Positions 37,599 to 46,929 of a DNA stretch of 64,000 bases are shown one piece after another. Under the pieces are notes generated by a model. It was not told where the DNA came from. It saw only the letters and a list, made by a program, of their open reading frames with translations, and made no database searches. Origin of the DNA: Streptomyces chumphonensis (GTDB taxonomy: Bacteria; Actinomycetota; Actinomycetes; Streptomycetales; Streptomycetaceae); assembly GCF_014779715.1 (NCBI RefSeq), contig NZ_JACXYU010000003.1, positions 1 through 64,000 of the forward strand. The letters are read 5' to 3'. Made by a program: the position numbers and the translations under genes. The stretch's first letter is position 1; each line of letters opens with the position of its first letter.

Positions 37599-38612
37599 TC
37601 AGCCGCGAGGCCCGAGCGGTGCCGCGCGGTTCGCGGGCCGTTCAGCGGTCGGCCTGCGTCCCCCGACGGGGGCCACGGGGGCCCGCTCAGGCCGTACCGC
37701 GTGCGGACGGCCCGGCGGGCCGCCGTGCGCGGCGTACGCGGTGCGCACGTGTCGGGCCGGCGGTCCCTGCGACGTCCCGGCGCTCCGACGACTCGCCGCG
37801 CTCGCCGCGCGCCGCCCGGCGGCGGCCGAGGGGAACGCCGTTCCGGCCGCGGGCACCACCCCCGCGACGACCAGCCGCCCGGCCGCCCGCAGCCGTCTCC
37901 AGTAGGCCAGCGCATGCTCCTCGACGCGGGCCGCCAGCGGCTCGCACCACGGCAGGGCCAGCAGGATCAGCAGCCCCGCCGCCCAGCCGAGCAGGACGTC
38001 GCTGACCCAGTGCGTACCGAGGTAGACGGTCGTGGCGCCGACGCCGAGCGCGAAGACGGCGGCGACGACGGACAACCGCCGCCTGGCGACCTCGGTGCTG
38101 GCCAGGTAGGCGAGGATTCCCCAGGTCACGACGGCGTTGGCGGTGTGGCCGGAGGGAAATATATCGCCGGTCAGCCACATCTCGTTGGAGCCGATCGACG
38201 TCGCGTAGTGCGGGCCCTCCCGGGCCATGCCGAGCTTCGCCGCCCCCACGGTGACGTTCAGCAGCAGCAGCGCGGCCCCCAGCATGAGCAGGGGGCGCAG
38301 GGTGCGCTGCCGCCACGAACGCCAGCCGAGCCACGCGGCCACGAGCACCGCGGTGGGCCCGCGCTGCCCCAGCACGACGAAGTAGTCCAGGAAGGGGTGC
38401 AGCTCCGGCCACTGCTTGTACGGCCGGAACAGCATCAGCTGCCAGTCCAGCCGCACCAGGTAGGTCGTCTGGACGACGGCCGCCACGACGGCCGCGTAGA
38501 ACGCCAGCGTCACGGCGAAGAGCGACTTGCGGGTGACGCTCATCCCCGGGGCCGGGTCGGGCGGCCGCGTGGGCTCCTGTTCCAGGCGGGCGAAGATTCG
38601 GTCGGTACGCAC
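37599..38612 (-). CDS. PAP2 superfamily membrane protein with degenerate active site
   Basis: 337 aa. About five or six membrane segments between residues 30 and 225, then a 110-residue Arg/Pro/Ala-rich cytoplasmic tail. The PAP2 motifs are recognisable: KX6RP appears as K126-LGMARE-G133-P134, PSGH is intact (153-156), and SRX5HX3D appears as T194-T195 with H201 and D205. Thus two phosphate-binding arginines are replaced by Gly and Thr. It may dephosphorylate an undecaprenyl or other lipid phosphate poorly, or act otherwise. GTG 38612 is chosen because TAATGT lies 7 nt upstream; the ATG at 38924 would add 104 implausible residues. Confidence 0.85.
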   Translation of the reverse strand: MRTDRIFARLEQEPTRPPDPAPGMSVTRKSLFAVTLAFYAAVVAAVVQTTYLVRLDWQLMLFRPYKQWPELHPFLDYFVVLGQRGPTAVLVAAWLGWRSWRQRTLRPLLMLGAALLLLNVTVGAAKLGMAREGPHYATSIGSNEMWLTGDIFPSGHTANAVVTWGILAYLASTEVARRRLSVVAAVFALGVGATTVYLGTHWVSDVLLGWAAGLLILLALPWCEPLAARVEEHALAYWRRLRAAGRLVVAGVVPAAGTAFPSAAAGRRAASAASRRSAGTSQGPPARHVRTAYAAHGGPPGRPHAVRPERAPVAPVGGRRPTAERPANRAAPLGPRG

Positions 38613-39061
38613 TCGGTCGACATTACAGCGGGTGACCTGCGGGCACGTCACGGTACCGGGGTTCGTAATGCCGATGTGATGTGGATTCCGTCTCCGTAGG
38701 GGCGGGCCTCGGCGGATTCTGTGGAGATTCCGCGACCGGCTTTTCCGCTCCGGTGAATTCCCGTCGAGTGACGTGCGGAATGCGCCGGACTTCCCCGCTG
38801 CGCCACCGTCCCGGCACCCGAGCGGGCCCCGCGCCCGGCCGCCCGCCTCCGGGCCCGTGCGGGCGGGGGCGGGTCCGGGCGGCCGTCGGGAGGCGACCGG
38901 CGGCGGGCGTGAACCGCGACACATGAGCGATCGGCGGACTCGCGTACGCTACGGTCACCGCTCCCGCGCCGTCCGGTCCGGGCACCGTCCCGCGCCGGCG
39001 GACCCGCCGTGGTCCCACCGGCGCCGGGACGCGCACGGCGGGGAGCACGAGGAGGTGGGAG
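38613..39061. other. Intergenic region between PAP2 and MFS genes
   Basis: 449 bp between divergent genes. At its left end is the PAP2 -10 element (38620-38625). TACGCT/TACGGT at 38945-38955 may be the -10 region of the MFS gene, about 110 nt before its start. No gene or clear operator is seen. Confidence 0.5.
38620..38625 (-). promoter_or_regulatory. -10 element of the PAP2 gene (leaderless type)
   Basis: On the minus strand TAATGT is followed 7 nt later by the GTG start. Confidence 0.6.
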
Positions 39062-40726
39062 ATGCCCGGGACGAGTCCGGCCCGTTCCGGAGCCGACGTC
39101 CCCGCGCGGCGGACCCCGTCACGGTCGGCCGCCGCACCCGGCGGAGGGGCCGGCCGCTGGACCGTCCTGGTGGTGCTCTGCGCCAGTCTCCTGCTCATCG
39201 CGATCGACGCCACCGTCCTGCACGTCGCCGTGCCGGCGGTCAGCGCGGACCTGCGGCCCGGGCCGGTGGAGCTGCTGTGGATCGTCGACGCCTACCCGCT
39301 CGTCTGCGCGTCCCTCCTGATCCTGTTCGGCACGCTCGGCGACCGGGTCGGCCGCCGCCGGGTGCTGCTGATCGGGTACGCGGTCTTCGGGCTGGCCTCC
39401 GTCCTCGCCGTCCTCGCCTACAGCCCCGGTGTGCTCATCGCCGCCCGCGCGCTGCTCGGCGTCGGCGGCGCCATGATCATGCCCGCCACCCTGTCCCTGC
39501 TGCGCCACGTCTTCCCCGACCGGCGGGAGCGGGCGCTGGCCATCGGTGTGTGGAGTGCGACGGCCGCCGTCGGCGCGGCGGCCGGGCCCCTGGTGGGCGG
39601 GCTGCTGCTGGAACACTTCTGGTGGGGCTCGGTCTTCCTGCTGAACGTCCCGCTGATGGTGCTGGCCCTGCCGGTGGGCCGGTGGCTCGTGCCGGAGTCC
39701 ACCGGCGACGGCACCGGGCCCTGGGACGTCCTCGGCGCGCTGCTGGCCGCCGGCGGACTCGCGTCGGCGATCCTGGGCGTCAAGCAGATCGGCGACGGAC
39801 GGGCGACGCACCCGGCGACGGCCGCCCTGCTGGTGGCCGGGGCCGTGCTGCTGGGCTGGTTCGTCCGGCGCCAGCGCCGCCGGGAGCGTCCGCTCGTGGA
39901 CTTCGCGGCCTTCGCGCGACCGGCCTTCGGCACCGCCGTGAGCTGCATCGTCCTCACCGTGCTGGCCCTCGTCGGCCTCGCCCTGATGGCCGCTCAGTAC
40001 CTGCAACTGGTGCTCGGCCTCTCGCCGCTGGAGACGGGACTGCGACTGCTGCCGCTCTCCGTCGCGGCCGTGGCCGCCGGGCTCGCCGGCCCCCGGACGC
40101 TGCGGGCGCTGGGGCCGCGCGCGATGGTGGCCGGTGGCTTCCTGCTCACGGCTGTCGCCGTCCTCGGCCTCACCTCGCTCGGGGAGCGTGACGACCCGGC
40201 CGTCTGCGTGGGGGCCTTCCTGCTGCTCGGCTACGGGCTGGAGACCGTGCTGTTCGGCGCCTACGAGTCCATGCTCAGTGACGCCCCGGCCGAACAGGCG
40301 GGCGGCGCGGCGGCCATCGGGGAGACCGCGTACCAACTCGGTGCCGGGCTGGGGATCGCGCTGCTGGGCAGCGTCATGAACCGCGCCTACGGAGCGGCGG
40401 TGGAGGCGACCCCGGGCGTTCCGGCCGACGCGGCCCGGGCCGCCGGGCACTCGCTGGGCGAGGCGCTGGAGGTGGCCGACCGGCTGGGCGGGGCCGCGGG
40501 GGAGTCGCTGCGCCACTCGGCGCGGCTGGCCTTCGTGCACGGCCTGCAGGTGACGCTGCTCGTGAGCGTCGCGCTGCTCCTGGCGGGGGCGCTGGCGGCG
40601 CTGCGGCTGCCCCGCGCCCTGCCGCGAACGGACGACCGGACCGGCAAGGTCCCCGCCCAGTCCGGCCGACCCGCCCGGTCCGCCACCGGCGGGGATGTCT
40701 TGCCCCAGCGTGTTACCCATCGGTAA
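39062..40726 (+). CDS. MFS transporter, DHA2 (14-segment) drug exporter type
   Basis: 554 aa with about 14 membrane segments. First segment carries LIAIDATVLHVAVPAVSADL (DHA2 motif with the essential acidic residue), then LWIVDAYPLVCASLL, motif A LGDRVGRRRVLLIG, and motif C-like AAVGAAAGPLVGGLLL. EmrB/SmvA-like proton antiporter for toxic or cationic compounds in the cytoplasmic membrane. ATG 39062 follows GAGGAGGTGGGAG. No linked TetR or MarR regulator, unlike many exporters. The acyl-CoA dehydrogenase follows 40 nt later with its own GGAGG. Confidence 0.91.
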   Translation: MPGTSPARSGADVPARRTPSRSAAAPGGGAGRWTVLVVLCASLLLIAIDATVLHVAVPAVSADLRPGPVELLWIVDAYPLVCASLLILFGTLGDRVGRRRVLLIGYAVFGLASVLAVLAYSPGVLIAARALLGVGGAMIMPATLSLLRHVFPDRRERALAIGVWSATAAVGAAAGPLVGGLLLEHFWWGSVFLLNVPLMVLALPVGRWLVPESTGDGTGPWDVLGALLAAGGLASAILGVKQIGDGRATHPATAALLVAGAVLLGWFVRRQRRRERPLVDFAAFARPAFGTAVSCIVLTVLALVGLALMAAQYLQLVLGLSPLETGLRLLPLSVAAVAAGLAGPRTLRALGPRAMVAGGFLLTAVAVLGLTSLGERDDPAVCVGAFLLLGYGLETVLFGAYESMLSDAPAEQAGGAAAIGETAYQLGAGLGIALLGSVMNRAYGAAVEATPGVPADAARAAGHSLGEALEVADRLGGAAGESLRHSARLAFVHGLQVTLLVSVALLLAGALAALRLPRALPRTDDRTGKVPAQSGRPARSATGGDVLPQRVTHR

Positions 40727-40766
40727 CGTTTGACGCCGTCGACACCACCGCGACCCGGAGGCCCCT

Positions 40767-41954
40767 ATGTCCAGCCGTTCCCTGCCGCCGTTCGACCCGG
40801 CCGACCCCCTGGGCCTGGACGACCTGCTCAGCACGGAGGAGCTCGCGGTGCGCGACACCGTCCGCGCGTGGGCCGCCGACCGGGTGCTCCCCCACGTCGC
40901 CGAGTGGTACGAGCGGGGCGAGCTGCCCGGCATCCGGGACCTGGCCCGCGAACTCGGCCGCGTCGGCGCGCTCGGCATGTCCCTGGAGGGCTACGGCTGC
41001 GCCGGTGCCTCGGCCGTCCAGTACGGTCTCGCCTGCCTGGAGCTGGAGGCGGCCGACTCCGGCATCCGGTCCCTGGTGTCCGTCCAGGGCTCGCTCGCGA
41101 TGTACGCCATCCACCGCTTCGGGACCGAGGAGCAGAAGCAGCGGTGGCTGCCGGGCATGGCGGCCGGGGAGACGATCGGCTGCTTCGGTCTGACCGAACC
41201 GGACGTCGGCTCCGACCCGGCCGCGATGCGGACACGCGCCCGCCGCGCCGGTGCCGACTGGGTGCTGAACGGGCGCAAGATGTGGATCACCAACGGCTCC
41301 GTCGCCGGAGTGGCCGTCGTGTGGGCCGGCACCGAGGACGGCATCCGCGGCTTCGTCGTCCCGACCGACGCCCCGGGCTTCAGCGCACCGGAGATCACGC
41401 ACAAGTGGTCGCTGCGCGCCTCGGTCACCAGTGAGCTCGTCCTGGACGACGTCCGGCTCCCGGCCGACGCGGTGCTGCCCGGCGCCACCGGTCTGCGCGG
41501 GCCGCTCAGCTGCCTGAGCCACGCCCGCTACGGCATCGTGTGGGGGTCCATGGGAGCCGCCCGCAGCAGTTTCCACGCGGCGCTGGACTACGCGGGCAGC
41601 CGCGAGCAGTTCGGCCGTCCGATCGCGGGCTTCCAGCTCACCCAGGCCAAACTGGCCGACATGGCCCTCGAACTGCACAAGGGCGTCCTGCTCGCGCACC
41701 ACCTCGGCCGCCGCATGGACGCCGGGACACTGCGTCCGGAACAGATCAGCTTCGGCAAGCTGAACAACGTGCGCGAGGCGATCGAGATCTGCCGCACCTC
41801 CCGGACGATCCTCGGTGCCAACGGCATCTCCCTGGAGTACCCGGTGATGCGGCACGCCACCAACCTGGAGTCCGTGCTCACCTACGAGGGCACCGTGGAG
41901 ATGCACCAACTCGTGCTGGGCAAGGCGCTGACGGGCGTCGACGCGTTCCGCTGA
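40767..41954 (+). CDS. Acyl-CoA dehydrogenase, glutaryl-CoA dehydrogenase-like
   Basis: 395 aa FAD enzyme. N-terminal DPLGLDDLLSTEELAVRDTVR, FAD/substrate segment CFGLTEPDVGSDPAAMRT, WITNGSVAGVAVVWA, and the C-terminal LTYEGTVEMHQLVLGKALTG with the catalytic-base glutamate of the glutaryl-CoA dehydrogenase subfamily. In lysine or tryptophan breakdown it oxidises and decarboxylates glutaryl-CoA to crotonyl-CoA. Substrate assignment rests on subfamily look only. ATG 40767 is preceded by CCGGAGG. It converges on sflA through a shared terminator. Confidence 0.9.
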   Translation: MSSRSLPPFDPADPLGLDDLLSTEELAVRDTVRAWAADRVLPHVAEWYERGELPGIRDLARELGRVGALGMSLEGYGCAGASAVQYGLACLELEAADSGIRSLVSVQGSLAMYAIHRFGTEEQKQRWLPGMAAGETIGCFGLTEPDVGSDPAAMRTRARRAGADWVLNGRKMWITNGSVAGVAVVWAGTEDGIRGFVVPTDAPGFSAPEITHKWSLRASVTSELVLDDVRLPADAVLPGATGLRGPLSCLSHARYGIVWGSMGAARSSFHAALDYAGSREQFGRPIAGFQLTQAKLADMALELHKGVLLAHHLGRRMDAGTLRPEQISFGKLNNVREAIEICRTSRTILGANGISLEYPVMRHATNLESVLTYEGTVEMHQLVLGKALTGVDAFR

Positions 41955-41962
41955 GCGCACGA

Positions 41963-41999
41963 CGTGCCGGGGGTGCCGGGGCGCCGCCACCCCGGCACG
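41963..41999. terminator. Bidirectional hairpin terminator
   Basis: A perfect 10-bp stem (41963-41972 with 41990-41999) and 17-base loop that can fold further, between two convergent genes. Confidence 0.65.
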
Positions 42000-42002
42000 C
42001 CG

Positions 42003-42458
42003 TCAGCTCTGGTTGAAGAATCCGCCCTCACCGGGGCGGCGGCTCTGACCGCTGAGGACCTGGTAGGCGTTCGGGGTCAGCAGGAACACGCGGTTCGCGA
42101 CCCGCTCGATGGAACCACGCAGGCCGAAGGTCAGCCCCGCGGCGAAGTCGATGACGCGCTTGGCGTCTGCGGACTCCATGGCCGTCAGGTTCACGATGAC
42201 CGGCACGCCGTCCCGGAACAGCTCGCCGATGTGGCGTGCGTCCCGGAAGCCGTCGGGCGTGATCGTCGCGATGCGGGTGCCCGCGTCCTGCGCGGTCTCG
42301 GCCGTGGCCCTGATACGCGGGTCGGTGACCCACGCCTCGCGCGCGGCGTCGCCACTCTCGGGGCCCTCGGCCGCTTCGTCGGTGTAGTCGTCGTAGTACC
42401 GCATCTCGCTGTCGTCGACGAGGCCCAGCCAGGCACTCGCCTTGCGCACCGATCCCAT
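42003..42458 (-). CDS. sflA: SepF-like cell division protein
   Basis: 151 aa. A variable N-terminus ([16 protein letters not shown], then an acidic [12 protein letters not shown]) is followed by a SepF domain with [40 protein letters not shown] and [20 protein letters not shown]. In S. coelicolor two SepF paralogues, SflA and SflB, act beside the main SepF that sits in the ftsZ cluster; this gene lies outside any ftsZ context and in the place I recall for sflA. It should bind FtsZ at the membrane. ATG 42458 has AGGAGG at 5 nt; six residues upstream in the longer frame are rejected. Confidence 0.87.
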   Translation of the reverse strand: MGSVRKASAWLGLVDDSEMRYYDDYTDEAAEGPESGDAAREAWVTDPRIRATAETAQDAGTRIATITPDGFRDARHIGELFRDGVPVIVNLTAMESADAKRVIDFAAGLTFGLRGSIERVANRVFLLTPNAYQVLSGQSRRPGEGGFFNQS

Positions 42459-43007
42459 GGACGCCTCCTCTCGCATGCGGTCGTACCGTCCGCACGCCTA
42501 TCGTCGTCCATGATGCGGATGGTGCGCCAAGCGGATATACGTCGCGAGCATGTTTCGTGACAGTTCTGCTGCACACATCATGCCCCGTGGAGCAGGGATT
42601 GTGCGGTATACGGGTGGTGAAAGACAGAAAGATCACCAAGGACGGCCGGGTGGGTGAGCCCCGCCTCCGCCCGGGTGAGGACGTCCGCCGCAGTGTTGTG
42701 ACGTGGCGTCACGGGGGCGTGGGGAAACGCGGAACGACGTGTTCGGCTTCATCGGGCCGTGTCGGCACCGGTCTCGTCGTCTCCGTGTTGACGGAGGCTC
42801 AGGTACCGCGCGGGGGCGTCCTGGCGCGGCACCTCCGTCCGCACGGTCACCGGGCCGACCGAGACCGCGTCCGCCGCGACCTGCGAGGTGGCTCCGGGGC
42901 GGAGGCCCGGGCGAGGGGGCGACGGGCGGCTGCGGCTGCGGCTGCGACTGCTGAGCACCGCGCGCTGCGTCACCGCCGGGCGGCCCGGTATGTGGCAAGT
43001 TGAACGC
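42459..43007. other. Intergenic region between sflA and the DUF1684 gene
   Basis: 549 bp. The sflA promoter should lie in 42459-42650 on the minus strand; the DUF1684 -10 box CAAGTT lies at 42996-43001. The middle holds a possible small minus-strand coding segment (see 42749-42973). Confidence 0.5.
42749..42973 (-). CDS. Possible small hypothetical protein, perhaps frameshifted
   Basis: 74 aa if started at GTG 42973. The C-terminal half (QVAADAVSVGPVTVRTEVPR then QDAPARYLSLRQHGDD) has nearly perfect GC third positions and natural composition, while the N-terminal half reads as SRSRSRSR, where the neighbouring frame gives a more protein-like QQSQPQPQPPVAPSPGPPP. This suggests a real small gene with a frameshift near 42880-42900, or a coincidence. 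No family recognised; no good ribosome binding site. Confidence 0.3.
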   Translation of the reverse strand: MTQRAVLSSRSRSRSRPSPPRPGLRPGATSQVAADAVSVGPVTVRTEVPRQDAPARYLSLRQHGDDETGADTAR

Positions 43008-43877
43008 ATGAACGCCGAAATGCCCGCACAGCCGCACCGCCCCGAACCAGACACCGCGAACGTCGCGAATCCCCTGGCGCCCGGTTCCTCCGCGGTGCAG
43101 CAGTGGCAGGAGTGGCACCGACAGCGCCTGGAGACCGTCGTCGCCCCGTACGGCCCGCTCTCGGTGACGGGGACGTACTGGCTGGCCGACGCGGACGACG
43201 AGGGCTGGATCGAGGGCCTGCCCGGCCGGTGGCACCAGACGCCCGGTGGCGAGGGCGTCGTCCTGCACGCCGACGTCCTGGACGAGCTCACGGTGGGCGG
43301 CGAGCCGCTCATGGGGGACCGCACGCTGGGTGCCTCCGCCGGAAGCCCGGAACCGACCCGGGTCACCTGGGGTGACCGCCGCCTGGAGCTGCTGCGGCGC
43401 GAGGGCCGGTGGGCGGTGCGGGTGCACGATCCGGCCGCGTCCGCCCGGCGGGCGTTCGCCGGGATCAGGACGGCGCCCTACGACGCCCGCTGGGCGCTGC
43501 CCGGCACGTTCCACCCCTACGAGGGCGCCCGCCGCGTGCCGGTGCGGAACGCCGACGGGCGCGAGCGCGGGCTGGACCTCGGCGGCGAGGTCCGCTTCAC
43601 CGCTCCGGGGGGCGGTGCCCACACGCTGCGGGTCTCCGTGGTGGGCAGCGGGGCCCTGTGGGCCGTCTTCGCGGACGGCACCAGCGGCCGGGGCAGCTAC
43701 CGCTTCCGCTTCCTGCGCACCGGTGCCCCGGCCCCCGACCACTCCGTCACGGTCGACTTCAACCGGACGACGCTGCCCCCGTGCGCGTTCACCGAGCACT
43801 TCCTGTGCCCGTTCCCCCCGCCCGGCAACACCCTCGACCTGGACGTGCCCGCAGGGGAGCGCGATCTCGTGACCTGA
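43008..43877 (+). CDS. DUF1684 family protein
   Basis: 289 aa. Matches the DUF1684 pattern: QQWQEWHRQRLETVVAPYGP near the N-terminus, RWALPGTFHPYEGARRVPV, and the C-terminal block SVTVDFNRTTLPPCAFTEH, then CPFPPPGNTLDLDVPAGE. The family is common in actinobacteria and Bacteroidetes, of unknown reaction. Soluble. ATG 43008 is 6 nt after a -10 box CAAGTT, with no Shine-Dalgarno, so the mRNA may be leaderless. The longer frame from 42888 would overlap the promoter and is rejected. Confidence 0.88.
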   Translation: MNAEMPAQPHRPEPDTANVANPLAPGSSAVQQWQEWHRQRLETVVAPYGPLSVTGTYWLADADDEGWIEGLPGRWHQTPGGEGVVLHADVLDELTVGGEPLMGDRTLGASAGSPEPTRVTWGDRRLELLRREGRWAVRVHDPAASARRAFAGIRTAPYDARWALPGTFHPYEGARRVPVRNADGRERGLDLGGEVRFTAPGGGAHTLRVSVVGSGALWAVFADGTSGRGSYRFRFLRTGAPAPDHSVTVDFNRTTLPPCAFTEHFLCPFPPPGNTLDLDVPAGERDLVT

Positions 43878-43978
43878 AGCCTCTCGCCCCTCGATCCGGG
43901 GCGCACTACGGTGGGATATGAGGCTTTTGACCGCTTGTGCGGACCGCTGACGCGGACCGGTGACGGCAGGGGGCAGTG

Positions 43979-44899
43979 ATGGTCTTCGAACTGCTGGCCG
44001 TGGGGCTCGCGGGCGGAGCGGCCTACTTCCTGGCCGCGGCCCGGGTCGTCAGGCAGTACGAACGCGGGCTGGTGTTCCGGCTCGGCCGGCTGAGGTCCGA
44101 GGTGCGCGAGCCCGGCCTCCAGCTCATCGTCCCGCTGCTGGAGCGGATGCAGAAGGTGAACCTGCAGATCATCACGCTGCCGGTGCCGGCCCAGGAGGGG
44201 ATCACGCGTGACAACGTCACGGTGCGGGTGGACGCCGTCGTCTACTTCAAGGTCGTGGACCCGGCCGACGCCATCATCCGCGTCGAGGACTACCGCTTCG
44301 CCGTCTCGCAGATGGCCCAGACCTCCCTGCGCTCCATCATCGGAAAGAGCGACCTGGACGACCTGCTCTCCAACCGGGAGAAGCTCAACCAGGGGCTCGC
44401 CATCATGATCGACAGTCCGGCCGTGGAGTGGGGCGTCAACGTCGACCGGGTGGAGATCAAGGACGTCTCCCTGCCCGAGGCGATGAAGCGCTCCATGGCC
44501 CGCCAGGCGGAGGCGGCCCGCGACCGGCGGGCCCGCGTCATCAACGCGGACGCGGAGCTGCAGGCGTCCCGGAAGCTGGCCGAGGCGGCCCGGCAGATGT
44601 CGCACACGCCCTCCGCGCTCCAGTTGCGGCTGCTCCAGACCATCGTCGCCGTGGCGGCGGAGAAGAACTCCACCCTCGTCCTGCCGTTCCCGGTGGAGCT
44701 GCTGCGCTTCCTGGAGCGCGCCGGTCACGACGCGCCCCCGGCACCGCGGACCGGCCCGGCCGCCCCGGTGCCGGAGTCCGAGGCGGGACCGGAGCCGGAG
44801 GCGTCCCCGGCGGTCGAGGCGGTGCCGGGCCCGGACCCCGAGGTGGAGCCGGGGCCTGCGGTACCGCCCGCGCTCACCGACCCCGAGCGACCCGGCTGA
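43979..44899 (+). CDS. SPFH (band 7) domain protein, slipin-like
   Basis: 306 aa. One N-terminal membrane segment (VFELLAVGLAGGAAYFLAAA), then the SPFH domain with VVRQYERGLVFRLGRLRSEV, EPGLQLIVPLLERMQKVNLQ and EGITRDNVTVRVDAVVYFKV, a coiled coil to about residue 235 (SMARQAEAARDRRARVINAD), and a 65-residue tail rich in P, E and A. Forms membrane scaffolds; NfeD, the usual partner, is not encoded nearby. ATG 43979 follows AGGGGG at 5 nt; a GTG directly before it is an alternative. It converges on asd. Confidence 0.9.
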   Translation: MVFELLAVGLAGGAAYFLAAARVVRQYERGLVFRLGRLRSEVREPGLQLIVPLLERMQKVNLQIITLPVPAQEGITRDNVTVRVDAVVYFKVVDPADAIIRVEDYRFAVSQMAQTSLRSIIGKSDLDDLLSNREKLNQGLAIMIDSPAVEWGVNVDRVEIKDVSLPEAMKRSMARQAEAARDRRARVINADAELQASRKLAEAARQMSHTPSALQLRLLQTIVAVAAEKNSTLVLPFPVELLRFLERAGHDAPPAPRTGPAAPVPESEAGPEPEASPAVEAVPGPDPEVEPGPAVPPALTDPERPG

Positions 44900-44922
44900 G
44901 CCGGTCCGGGGCGGCGGCAGCA

Positions 44923-44966
44923 CGACGCCCCGGCACCGTACGCGTCGGTACGGTGCCGGGGCGTCG
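44923..44966. terminator. 19-bp perfect bidirectional terminator
   Basis: A perfect 19-bp stem (44923-44941 with 44948-44966) and 6-base loop GCGTCG between convergent SPFH and asd genes. Confidence 0.85.
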
Positions 44967-45002
44967 CCCGGCGCGTCGGCGTCAGCTCTGCCGGGACGCG
45001 GT

Positions 45003-46359
<1,357 letters not shown>

Positions 46360-46764
46360 ATGACCGAGCGCAAGCCCCCGGGGGTCTCCTTCGAGTCCTG
46401 GGTCGACCGACAGGTCCGCGAGGCCGCCGAGCGGGGGGCGTTCGACGACCTCCCCGGCGCGGGCAGGCCCCTCGGCGGCGTCGACCAGCCCTACGACGAG
46501 AACTGGTGGATCAAGCGCAAGCTGCACGAGGAGGGGGTGTCCGTCCTGCCGCCGACGTTGGCGTTGCGCAAGGAGGCCGAGGACGCCTTGGCCGCTGCCC
46601 GCGCGGCTCGTACGGAGGCGGAGGCGCGCCGCATCCTGACGGAGGTCAACGCGGCGATCGACGCCGCGTTGCGCCGCCCGCCCGCCGGGCCCCCGCTGAA
46701 CCTCGTGCCCTTCGACGTGGAGCGGGTCCTCGCCGAGCGACGGGCCGCCGCGGCCGGGGACTGA
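46360..46764 (+). CDS. DUF1992 (DnaJ-homologue C28-like) protein
   Basis: 134 aa. The conserved domain is clear: FESWVDRQVREAAERGAFDD, LPGAGRPL, then NWWIKRKLHEEGVSVLPPTL, matching DUF1992, found as a stand-alone protein in bacteria and in eukaryotic DNAJC28. Function unknown; no J-domain. ATG 46360 follows GAGGAGG. Soluble. Confidence 0.9.
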   Translation: MTERKPPGVSFESWVDRQVREAAERGAFDDLPGAGRPLGGVDQPYDENWWIKRKLHEEGVSVLPPTLALRKEAEDALAAARAARTEAEARRILTEVNAAIDAALRRPPAGPPLNLVPFDVERVLAERRAAAAGD

Positions 46765-46838
46765 CACCCGCCCCGGTGCTCCGTGCCGTGCCCCCGGTCG
46801 GCGTCGCCGTGCCGGGGTGCCTCCGCCGGCCCGTCGAT

Positions 46839-46854
46839 TCGAACGAGTATTCGA
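46839..46854. promoter_or_regulatory. SOS box (LexA operator) of dnaE2
   Basis: TCGAACGAGTATTCGA matches the actinobacterial SOS box TCGAACnnnnGTTCGA at 11 of 12 defined positions. It overlaps the likely -35 area of a promoter whose -10 may be TAAGGT (46863-46868), 75 nt before the dnaE2 start. Confidence 0.88.
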
Positions 46855-46929
46855 GCAGGGTTTAAGGTGGGAGAAGGAGGCCGGCGAGAGTCGTAGGCAG
46901 GGGGTGGCTGGTGTGGCGAGGAGACGCGG

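Noticed and set aside
40711..40714. TTA trinucleotide near the end of the MFS gene
   Set aside because: Out of frame (reads GTT ACC), so it is not a bldA codon.
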